Assembly: GCA_964036275.1 (NCBI GenBank)
Contig: OZ038433.1
Coordinates: 20,349,985-20,413,984, forward strand
From: Litoditis marina
Taxonomy: Eukaryota; Nematoda; Chromadorea; Rhabditida; Rhabditidae
DNA: 64,000 nt
Reading direction: 5' to 3'
Part shown: piece after piece, positions 34,701 to 43,246 of the stretch
How positions within the stretch are numbered: position 1 is the first letter of the stretch
Layout of the letters: each line of letters starts with the position of its first letter
Position numbers and translations under genes: made by a program
Notes under the pieces: generated by a model
Told to the model about the DNA's origin: nothing
What the model saw: the letters and a program-made list of their open reading frames with translations, nothing else
The model's database searches: none

Positions 34701-36243
34701 ACTCACACACTGTGAGTACCACAGCTGTAGGAGGTGGCAAATTTATTAATGTTTGCTCTCGCCGGAATTGGAGCTGTCAGCGAACGTTTCGTAGGTGGGC
34801 GCTAACCACTACGCTACGAGGGTGTATATCCGACAAACATTGGAATGGAAAATATGTGCCCGTACACAGCTGAAATTCTGATATACCCTTCCGCCTTCAC
34901 GTTGGCGACGACTATAACTCAGTCTAAAATTGCATACAGTCTAAAATTGCATACAGTAGACTATTTCAACGTTAACATATATCTTATGTGCCGAACCCAG
35001 ATATACTTGAAACTACAGTATCCCCTTTCCGGTATTTGGACAGAGACTATAATTGCCTGAACCATGAAATTAGTTTAAGATGGGCCTCCACGTATGGGAT
35101 TGTCAGCAAGAAACTAATCGAACTCATCGTCAAGCCAATGAGGGAAATGCAGATGACATACGAGGAATACTGCATTCTCAAGACTATTTCCCTATTTCAA
35201 CAAGGTAATTTCACTCCTATTTCCACGCATATTACCCACTACACAGCGCGGGCTACACTCATGGTCCTATTTTGTAACTTATAATCTATAAGTGGGTAAT
35301 AAATGAAGAAACCTTTCTCTCACTCTCATAGGATCGAAAGGGTAATTTCAATTTCTAACAAGTGGTTTTATAGATATACTTCTTCTTTCAGACTGCACCC
35401 TATCCGCGACCGCCCAGTCCATCTGTACGCGGTTTACAGAGCGTCTTCTGGAGGCTCTGTTGGTTCATTATGAACGTCAGTTTCCCAGTATGAGTCCCAC
35501 TCAGAGAACCATGCGAGCACTCAAGCTCACTCTCCTGCTACCCAGCTTCAATGTTAGTCTGTCTTTTTCCACGTAATTTTTTACTATGTTTCACTCGGCC
35601 ATAGATCAATCGTGGATTGGTAAACATTTGAGAAGCTATACAAGCTACAGTTGGAACAAGATAGATAAAATGGGGAAAATGAACAATCAATCACATTTTG
35701 CGTTGAAAAAAACATGTAACCGGTTACCTACTGAGGTCACCTGAAAAACAGATTAGCGAAAACCGGTTAGGTTACCAAAAAACCCGGTTAGATATAGAAT
35801 TCACCTGAACAATCGCGTCAAATGACTTTGTTGTACTTCGGGTCACTTTCATTGTACTTCGGGTCACTTTCAACCCATGATCAGGGTGAGGGGGAGTTTT
35901 ACATTACTCCCGATAATCTCTGTAAAGCATTTCAAAGAGCACCGAAATAAATCAGCTATATTTCGTGAATCTTCCAAGCAGACAAAATCTTACACAGAAA
36001 GTGCAAACTATCATCATAATAATACTATTCAATAGTTGAACCAAAGATACCCATCATTCTGTAATTCATTTCATACTCTGTTGGTTTCAGCACATCGGCC
36101 AGGTAGAGTCGACAATGATCCAATCGATGTCGGCAGTGGACCTCAACGAACTGAGTGGAGTTCCCATAAAAGTAGTGAACACTCACTCCTCCGCCAATAG
36201 AGTTCTCGCTATTCCCACTGAGACTCTGGCAGCCTGCCAGTAG
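22792..36243 (+). CDS. Nuclear hormone receptor (nematode NHR), ten exons, 479 aa
   Basis: Exons: 22792-23037, 27313-27401, 28458-28522, 29807-29959, 30417-30583, 30907-31035, 34469-34620, 35080-35204, 35392-35552, 36091-36243 (TAG). All phases match and the total is 1440 nt. Residues 1-82 are a Ser/Pro/Gln-rich A/B region. The DNA-binding domain spans about 86-150: finger 1 Cys86, 89, 104, 107, P-box CHGCKAFFRR; finger 2 Cys123, 129, 139, 142 (CSAENNC, CRAC), then RLRNCLEGGM. The ligand-binding domain follows, with WYRAFVLHADW and PLEDQ (to 283), FGWITHAYNAY, GAYIPYPHEEQ, MTYEEYCILKTISLFQQ, and a last helix region in exon 10. Expected role: nuclear ligand-regulated transcription factor; ligand and targets unknown. 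The acceptor of exon 8 is the least certain (35074 also fits the phase); the exon 6 acceptor CCCGTAG is also atypical. Introns 1 and 6 hold hairpin elements; intron 6 also holds a satellite. A second copy begins at 55832. Similar to expanded nematode receptors; orthologue not named. Confidence 0.9.
24690..24800. repeat. Small inverted repeat in receptor intron 1
   Basis: GGAGCCCGTTTTCA (about 24709) and AAAACGGGCTCCCG (about 24779) are inverse complements around about 55 bp. It is present in unit 2 at about 57718-57800. A related ACGGAGTCCGT palindrome lies at about 25123. Confidence 0.6.
26652..27045. mobile_element. Hairpin element family H, copy B1 (receptor intron 1)
   Basis: Arms 26652-26811 and 26870-27020 are inverse complements; ends contain GTGGGGGAACCAGC. 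The right side continues with TTGTTCTCTTTTTGCTAG then TTGTACT. It is duplicated in unit 2 at 59661-60045, where another MITE has inserted into this tail. Confidence 0.85.
31127..31850. mobile_element. Hairpin element family H, long variant copy D (receptor intron 6)
   Basis: Arms of about 290 bp (31127-31421 and 31548-31838) are almost perfect inverse complements around a ~126-bp loop. Ends read TTCATGAAAAAGTGGGGGTC, sharing AAAAAGTGGGGG with the shorter copies but differing inside. Each arm contains two tandem copies of a ~100-bp segment with ACAAACATACAAAAGTCGTA. The minus-strand frame in the right arm is not a gene. Confidence 0.85.
31940..33045. repeat. ~130-bp tandem repeat with CRE-like TGACGTCA sites (receptor intron 6)
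   Basis: Units anchored on CTCCAGAATC at 32261, 32381, 32511, 32641, 32771, 32901 and 33031, with two more diverged units upstream. Spacing is 120 then 130 bp. Each unit has two GACGTC sites, one in TGTGACGTCAAC and one in GACGTCATCTGG; several are the full palindrome TGACGTCA, the CREB/ATF consensus. Regulatory use is inference; it could equally be a neutral satellite. It lies between receptor exons 6 and 7. Confidence 0.85.
33358..33402. repeat. (CCCA)n/(CA)n microsatellite
   Basis: CACCCACCCACCC followed by CACACACACA and further CCCA units. Confidence 0.95.
33908..34022 (+). repeat. tRNA-derived element with duplicated leader
   Basis: GGGGTCAGGTTCGATTCCCG (about 33987-34006) contains an almost perfect B box, followed by GAAGCAAAACG. 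The 5' part (GAAGTCAATTGAATAGTCAC ... TTTGTCGCGGCACG) is repeated directly at about 34299-34353 without the tRNA-like 3' half. T-stem pairing is incomplete, so probably SINE-like. Confidence 0.5.
34050..34135. repeat. Direct repeat and palindrome, GTGTTGAGCAGTGATA
   Basis: Two tandem copies of TGCCAGGTGTTGAGCAGTGA / TGCCAAGTGTTGAGCAGTGA followed by TATCACTTG words. Preceded by the palindrome CTGGCAATTGCCAG (34053-34066). Confidence 0.65.
34755..34826 (-). repeat. tRNA-derived (A-box) sequence in receptor intron 7
   Basis: On the minus strand CCCTCGTAGCGTAGTGGTTA then GCGCCCACC gives a clear A-box/D-arm. The B-box position CAGCTCCAATTCC is degenerate and the stems do not close. Probably a pseudogene or SINE. 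Confidence 0.45.
35710..35805. repeat. GGTTACC/ACCGGTTA motif repeat in receptor intron 9
   Basis: AACCGGTTACC, ACCGGTTAGGTTACC and CCCGGTTAG words cluster here. A larger cluster of the same family lies just past the gene at 36668-36878. Confidence 0.65.
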
Positions 36244-36490
36244 AACTTCGAATGAATACACTTCGTAGAAATAACAGGTTTTATGAAAATAGTTTTTTTC
36301 CCACCGAGGTCTATTGAAAAACATTAACATGGTAGCAAGCCGCTTGGTAATTTGGTTGATAGTTACCAAGATCTCAGTGGGAATGATTGTAACTATACAA
36401 TGTAACTTATTACTCAATCAACATGAGAAATATATCTATGTTCTACTCATTCTAACAACTACTCTATTTCTAACAAATGTTTCTGTAGCA

Positions 36491-36598
36491 ATACTTCTTT
36501 AGTCAGACTGCAGACTGCACCCAATCCGCGACGGCCCAGTCCATCTGTACGCGGTTTACAGAGCGTTTTCTTGACGTCTGTTGGTTCATATTGAACGT
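36491..36598 (+). pseudogene. Decayed duplicate of receptor exon 9
   Basis: About 105 bp match 35381-35480, including the intron end and exon start (GACTGCACCCAATCCGCGAC versus GACTGCACCCTATCCGCGAC), then GTCCATCTGTACGCGGTTTA. A 1-nt loss after the GAGCG word shifts the receptor frame. It lies 250 bp beyond the receptor stop. A read-through from the acceptor CTGCAG would reach a TGA near 36631, so use as an alternative terminal exon is conceivable but unlikely. Confidence 0.75.
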
Positions 36599-36667
36599 AA
36601 TTCATATCTACTCACCCCCTTCCATCTCATGATAAAGTTATCTCTACCGTAAAAACGTGTTGAGTTC

Positions 36668-36878
36668 TGTATGTGACCGGATTTTCGGATACCTTTTTTC
36701 AGGTTACCGCAGTAGGTAACCGGTGACCGAAAATGAAAATGCGGTTTTTTCAATGCACATTGTGACTTTTACCGTTAGTTTGTACGGTAACCGGATTTCA
36801 GTTTAGGTTACCTAGCGGTTACCTGTGAGGTTACCTGAAAAATGGTTACCAAAAACCGGTTACATATAGAATAGGCCT
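36668..36878. repeat. GGTTACC/CCGGTTAC motif repeat element
   Basis: At least eight GGTTACC or GGTAACC words, with CAGGTTACCGCAGTAGG and ACCAAAAACCGGTTAC. Same family as 35710-35805. Together they flank the exon 9 region and its duplicate, so they may have mediated the duplication. Confidence 0.65.
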
Positions 36879-37116
36879 AACATCGTCTAGCTATTTTTTT
36901 CAACTCTCGCGTTTCAATCTTTCACCTCGTTCGGTTGTTGTTACATCCGGGTAATTTATATACCTTTTTGTGGAGTAAATTATTCATTTAATAATCTTAG
37001 ATGAACATACGCGTAGTTATTGAGATAGTACGTGAGATACAGAGAAAAGTCACCCTCTAAATTAATTTTAAATAAAGTGTGTGCGAGTAGGTAGTATTCC
37101 TACGAGCTCACATGCA

Positions 37117-37152
37117 CGAACAAACAAAGAAAGAAAGAAAGAAAGAAAGAAG
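37117..37152. repeat. (GAAA)n microsatellite
   Basis: AAACAAACAAAG followed by seven GAAA units. Confidence 0.95.
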
Positions 37153-37460
37153 ATAAATTCATATCACAGATCAAATGAATAACAGAGAGTAATGCCGAGC
37201 CGTCCGTCTCGGTCACGAGGGGAGAAGCTCCTTGTCCAGATCGCAAATGGTAGGCGGCGCCTGTAAGAAGTCACTGATGAGAAATGTATTACGTAAAGCC
37301 TATTGATCTGCATAGGTATGATTGAAGAAGAATGAATAAGTTATCTCTACTTGTATTCAAGGTAATAAATATGGAAGAGCTGAGATAACCGTATTGTAAG
37401 TTGATAACAGGAACAAAAAAATCTGTGACATCTTGTACCTATCTATGACAAGGTAATACA

Positions 37461-37465
<5 letters not shown>

Positions 37466-37511
<46 letters not shown>
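37466..37511. repeat. (TA)n microsatellite
   Basis: About 46 bp of alternating TA. Confidence 0.97.
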
Positions 37512-37514
<3 letters not shown>

Positions 37515-37697
37515 GTTGTTTCAGGTTTCATATAGAAAATGTGCCTTCGTTTATTACAAAATAACTGGAAACCAGACGATTCATTCGACCAAGGACTCAA
37601 GGAGTCGAAGATTCCTACTTCCTTTCATCCGTGACAATTCATACTTGCTACAACTCTTGATAAAAACGTTTTACCATGATTATGCGACATTTGATTG

Positions 37698-37985
37698 TCA
37701 ATTACCATTTGCATGAATATGAACCACTCCTTTAATTGTTTTGTACCGAAGATATTCGTTCGTTTTCTCGCGACGCTCCACCCCGTTCCGCAACACACTT
37801 CTCTTAAAGTATAACTGTACTTCGGCCTCCAGAGATTGAAGTTTGTTTATAAAGCAGTCTTGTTCAAGGATAATAATTTGGCCTAACCGTTCAACTTGTG
37901 CTACTCCTAGTTCAAATTCTGCCTGGTGTTTTTCTAATGATAAGATTATACTATCGAAACTACTTGCATTAACAAGGATGGAAAC
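37698..37985 (-). CDS. Unknown coiled-coil-like exon
   Basis: The C-terminal ~95 codons of a minus-strand frame read as a heptad-rich segment (SFDSIILSLEKHQAEFEL, VERLGQIIILEQDCFIN, LQSLEAEVQLYFKRSVL) ending at the stop at 37698. The upstream part of the frame is only the CCTATTTTAGG repeat in translation. No start or clear acceptor was found and I do not recognise the family. It could be a captured exon, a retroelement gag fragment or a chance frame. Confidence 0.25.
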   Translation of the reverse strand, partial: VSILVNASSFDSIILSLEKHQAEFELGVAQVERLGQIIILEQDCFINKLQSLEAEVQLYFKRSVLRNGVERREKTNEYLRYKTIKGVVHIHANGN

Positions 37986-39495
37986 TACCAGCCTAAAATA
38001 GGCTAAATCCAGGGAAAAATAGGAAAATCGGAATGGCTGGTTTAGAACCATTTTAGGCTGGTCGGCACCTAATTTAGCCTGATCGTTACCTATTTTAGGC
38101 CTGTCTTCACCTATTTTAGGCTTGCAGCCCCCATTTAGAGCTAGAAATAACACATTTTAGGCTTGTATCCACCGAATTTAGCTTTGTAGCCATCATTTTT
38201 TTGCCTTTTATTACCTATTTTAGGCTTGTAACACGTATGTACGAAAATTTCACCCGAAAAACTGGTTTGCAATACCGAAAACGACCGTAAGTTACAGCTA
38301 TCTACATCAAAAACCTCGTATTTCAACAAAAACAGAACAATTTTGTAGTGTGATTTTATATATCACTTTCAAGAAAGAATTGTGGTGATATATATTTATT
38401 CATAGTTGAATACAAAATACATAACAAAATTTCTTGTCCGCATCGATTGATCATGAAGTAGTCGTTGTGTTTTGATGGATGAATCGGAAAACACGAGTTG
38501 AACAAGGAATGGGCACCTTCGAGTAGATTGTTCGAACTGAAAAACGAATATTGAGAATATATATATCATACCCAGTTTCTTTAGCCATAGACTTAGAAGT
38601 TAGACACAGCATTTTGATCAGAAAAGCACAATAACGTCAAAACTCTACCATAATAATAGTATCGTATTAAAAGTTAAATACGTTTAAAGTGATCTAGATT
38701 TTCAGCTAAAGAGAAGGATTTCACAAAGAGAAATGAGCATAATTTTCCAAATTGAACGTTTGTTATGAACAATGTTGAAAAAAAAACTAACCGGCTAGAT
38801 GATGTAACGCGAATAGTCCCACTAGTAGGCTGTCTTCTTGTTTGAGTCATCGGTGAGGTGATCGAGCCATCAAATCCTGAAAAATACTAATTTTCACATC
38901 CGAACGATACTTCTATTGTAATCAAGATCTAACAATTGGTGCATGCTTACCATAATGATCATCTTTCGGGCAATCATAAAACCCTAAATTATAGACTTTT
39001 AGCAAAATTTGAAGCAATCACCGAATTTTCGGGTGGTATTTCTAAAAAGTAGGAGCATTCCACTTCCTTGATCACGTATACACGTAATAACCTCTTAGTA
39101 AATCTTCGCTGAACCACTTCAAAACAAAAACACTTCAAAGTGATGCGAAAAACACGTTATATTCCACATAAGCATTGTAAACACAGCACTGATGGAATGG
39201 CTGAACGAACTAATATCAGAATACCGTTTTCTCGATAAAAGCAGAATGGAGAAATACATTCAAAACTAAGTAATAGACTGATTTTAAGTTTCTTGAGTAG
39301 ATTTAGAGAAAACTCTAATTTAATAATACCTAATTTAGGCTGGTAATCGAGCCCGTAAAACGACACGGCTATTTTAAGCCTTTTCAGGTGTTTCTAGGTC
39401 TTTCAAGGTATTACAAGGCTAAATCAGGCGTTCAGCAGGTTGAATTCCTAGAAATGCCTGGATTTTAGACTATTTCAGGCTGGTGATTTTTACCT
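37985..39495. mobile_element. Element with CCAGCCTAAAATAGG inverted ends and iterated motif
   Basis: The left end (about 37985, ACCAGCCTAAAATAGGCTAA) and right end (about 39492, reverse of ACCAGCCTGAAATAGTCTAA) are inverted relatives. Inside the left end, CCTATTTTAGGC words repeat about every 27 bp to 38228; similar decayed words fill 39325-39480. No target duplication was found and no transposase frame, so the boundaries are provisional. Confidence 0.5.
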
Positions 39496-41790
39496 GAGAA
39501 CCAATATCTTCTGCACATATTAGAGAAAAGAAATACAACAACGCCGCAGAAAGAAACCGCCTTCTCTCCTGGTTTTCAGCTAACAAACTGTCATAATGAA
39601 GTTCACACAACGCGATACAGGAACTCATATAAAATTCATGACTTCATGAAACTATCAAATTGGACACTGCAATTGAATCAGAAATATAACGACCAGTGAT
39701 GACCGCGGATAAACTATCTGTTCTGCTTCCGTGGTCAGGATTAGGTTCCATAATACGAAGTATCTTCAACGTGAAGAATGCTGTGAGTGGACGAGATGTG
39801 GAATACTGACTCCGACGATGATGAACTCTAAAACACGTGAAGAGTGAATTTTCATGCTATTTTCTCAGAAATGCTGCTCAAGCTCACCTATACGACACAC
39901 CTTCCCTCGCTTATTTTCCGCGAATCGCGGCGATTAAAAATTGCCAGTTTGTGGAAATAAAACCAAATAAAAAACTTTCGAACGCTTATTAGATGTTTGT
40001 GCATCTAGATAGGCATCAGTATTAGATGTTTGTGCATCTGGGAATCGAGCTGAGAAGATTATTGGAACTAAGCGTAAATTCCGTTTCGGAGTCGATCTAC
40101 CCAAATTGTTATGATCTAGTTATGATCTGTAAGATGTTATATTTGACATGAACCACATTAATTTCCAGTTCACTAATTAAAAGTTACGAATTGACTTGCT
40201 TTTACAATGTTGCCGTCTACACCACAAGTACCGAATTGATTGAAACTCCGATTAGGTCGGCCCGAAAAAACCGTTTTAGCGCTGGCGATAATATCATATA
40301 CCGTCGAATAACAAAAGAGAAATTCCAACAAACAAAGAAGGAGGGTTTCTATCCGGGGATAGTTTAGACAACCAGTCTATTTGGGTAGCGCTACGTTTTT
40401 GTTTCACTACTGATTATTTCAAAGCTTTGTGATGTAAACTGGGCGAATATTACAATTGAAAATATTATTTTAACGTTTTACGTGACAATTCGATTCACTT
40501 CTTGCTTACACTGTACTCGAGTTATTTCATCCAAAACTACTTATTAGGGTTCTTGATGTTTGGAAATATAGGTTTTAGTTCTCAAATTAGATCAAAATCA
40601 AGGGGCCTTCTACGTTCTTAGACTACATTTTCTTTTGGAATGAAATACAAACTACAATTCGAACGTCGACCGGTGTTAGTTAAGAAAAAAACATCTCGTT
40701 TGTGTTGTCTATCTCAGACTATGCTAAGTACATTTGCTCTTAGTAATGTTTTACAAATTTCAAAGACAAAGTTTTAGTTTGCTGAGAGCAAACAAAATTT
40801 ACATTCAATTTCACATATTTAATAACTTCATTGTCACCAAGAGCAGGCTGGGAAAACTGTGTGAACATACAACCAATATATTATCTAGATAACTTAATCT
40901 TGTGAACTAGAATGTGAGTGTAAACCTAAAGAGAATACGTTGGCAACATTCTCGACTATATAAGATTACATCCTAAATAAACACCCCAGAACCACGTTTC
41001 ATATTGAATAAAAGTTTTTAGCGTTTGGTTAAGTGAGCCGATTCAATTTGAAGCCATGAATTCTGTTAGAATACTCACTTTCGAACGACTTGTTTATGAA
41101 GCATCATATTGGAGCTGTTTGCCAACACTTATGTTCCACTAGTTCTGAACGAGTTATTTATTTGGGTGTGTAATTCAAAAGTGTCATCATCGTTATAAGA
41201 AACAACGCTTTCCATGTTTGTGATGTTCATAATGGAACATGACTCCAAGTGTGATAAGTGTTCAGCATAATACAATTCTGAGTCGTGTTCAAACAAACTA
41301 AGTTTCAGGAAAGTCCAACTATTTGACGGTCGATCTACAAATCGCCTTGTTGTTTACTAGGAGTTAATTGATTAGTCACGTGAAGTTAAAGTGGGACAGA
41401 ACGGAAAGTAAATATGAAAGAACTTATCAATAGAAAACGATAAGTATAACTTTTAATTCGAACTAACGAACCTAATTTGCATACGGTTGACAAGTGTTTG
41501 CCTGTTTTGGCGCGCGCAACGCTATATTTAAGTACCCCGGGGTACCTAAACTAGCTTTCCTTTCTGCTCCTCCTTAACTAAAAACGATTGGCACCTGTTT
41601 TCTGCGGTTAGCAAACTACAAAAGCGGGAGAGCATGGGTCGAGGACGAAGACTTCTGCGTCTCTATGACCTGCACACTCTTCCGTACTGTGGAACTTTTT
41701 GTGGTAATGATGTATATTATACAACGTCTGCGGGTACATTACATCCAGCTCTACACATATTTCGTTTCTAATTTTTTCAAGTATAAAACT
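39496..41790. other. Intergenic, no gene recognised
   Basis: No supported exon on either strand. Visible features: a direct repeat TTAGATGTTTGTGCATCT (about 39990 and 40022), a near-perfect 20-bp palindrome TAAGTACCCCGGGGTACCTA (41529-41548), and a TCTGCGTCTCT motif (41654-41664). Confidence 0.4.
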
Positions 41791-41799
41791 GTAATTCAC

Positions 41800-41907
41800 T
41801 TGCAATCACCAGAAAAAAACAGTAGAACAACGTTGAATGCGCGCATACTGTAGAATCAAAAACTCGGAAGGATGTGATATAGAAGAGCGCTCAGAGGGTA
41901 TTTTATA
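41800..41907 (-). pseudogene. Frameshifted first exon and promoter, paralogue of the 64-aa peptide gene
   Basis: The region 41800-42055 matches 49730-50005: promoter with TATAAAA (41907-41901), TACAGT before the ATG (41846-41844) and the signal-peptide exon MRAFNV. The exon is 47 nt instead of 46, an extra base in an A/T run, so the frame is lost and stops at the donor. The donor is GTGAAT where the intact gene has GTGAGT. No Cys-rich second exon is seen downstream on this strand. Clear pseudogene remnant. Confidence 0.8.
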
Positions 41908-42369
41908 TTGACAAAAAACGCTGTAAACTGATAATTGAATAAGATTGGGACTGTTTTGTTTCAAATTCCTTAAAAAAATGGTCGTTATTGTTCCCGGAAA
42001 CGAGTTTAGATTACTTGTTTCTTGAACAACAACAAACAAAACAGGTTTATTTGCTTATGTCCACAATCTGGCCTTATTTGTCGAACATAATAACAAGTTA
42101 AGAGAACGAAATTGGGCAATGGGACGTTTTCGCCAACCCGGAAGAGAAGAAAGATAAGAATAAGGGAAAAACTTTACATGTAGTTACTGTGGAATCTTAT
42201 TGTTGGTGAACCGAACTGGAAACCAATTCAGTGTTTCAGTGGAAGATACCTCTCACTAGTTTACAAAACTTTCAGTCCGTTTCAACTACGTGAGATTTAG
42301 CCGAACGTTCTCGCATTCAATTCTGATTAACAAAAGTGTTCAAAAATAGGTATTTTTTTGCATTTTAAA

Positions 42370-42640
42370 GACGCCGGTTTACAAAAGCAATCGGTTTTAT
42401 AGCAATCAAAAAACAACCCAATTGTTTTTTTTTATATGTTGCCTCTGGAAACAAGGGAGAATCCACCGAGTTGCTGTTCGGGACCAAAAGTGCTTTGGCT
42501 CGAAAGCGATTTGGCTGCTTCTCGGTTGCTTCCAAAATCAGAACTTTATTTACAAAAGCAATCGGTTTGATTTTTGGTCGATATCAATCATGCTGCTTCT
42601 GTTATTCGCCGACATCAGCAGCCTTTTCGTTGAGATCCAA
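42370..42640. repeat. AAAAGCAATCGGTTT-motif repeat
   Basis: TTTACAAAAGCAATCGGTTT occurs at about 42378 and 42549. Between them are degenerate forms (GAAAGCGATTTGG, TCTCGGTTGCTTCC). Overlapping plus frames are repeat-encoded. Confidence 0.55.
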
Positions 42641-43246
42641 CAGGAAAAGTAACGGCGTACAAAATTATAGAAACACTCAATAATTTTTCTCAGAGCGAGC
42701 TGGCTGAAGTACGACCAAGCGTTCAAAAAACGTTGCTAACCGAATGGGCAATAGTTTCGATGAGAACATTTTCAATTTTGCGTACTGTGTTTACTCAGAC
42801 TTGTCATGGTCGGAAAATATGAACTTGATGAAGAGACCTTTAAATTTAAGATGTTAACTAGAGAGAAGTAGATATCTGAAACATCATCAATCATCGTCAG
42901 TTTCAATAGAACAAAAACAGGGGTCAAAAGATCAAAATGGTTCATTAAATAGAGAGAAATTCAATTATCTGCGCTGTTTTGTTCGGTATTCTGAACGAAA
43001 TTTTTTTTCATTGTGAGCGTAATTGAATAAAGAATAAGTATCAATGATTCTTGCCCGAATCGAGCCAGACTCTGTAGATGTTTTGTCCAATTGATACTAA
43101 CCAAATTGTGCGGGCTACGCTGATGCGCATACTTTCCGAAAAGATTTAACTGCTACTAAGTTGAACCTTTTTGAAACAACAAAAAAATACCAGAACCATA
43201 CGTTAAATTATACGCATATACGAAACTGAGATGTTGCTCAGCGTTT

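Noticed and set aside
34845..35060. 71-codon plus frame upstream of receptor exon 8
   Set aside because: Out of frame with the receptor and with no recognisable sequence; intron 7.
36025..36417. 130-codon minus-strand frame
   Set aside because: Antisense to receptor exon 10, which fits acceptor, phase and stop on the plus strand.
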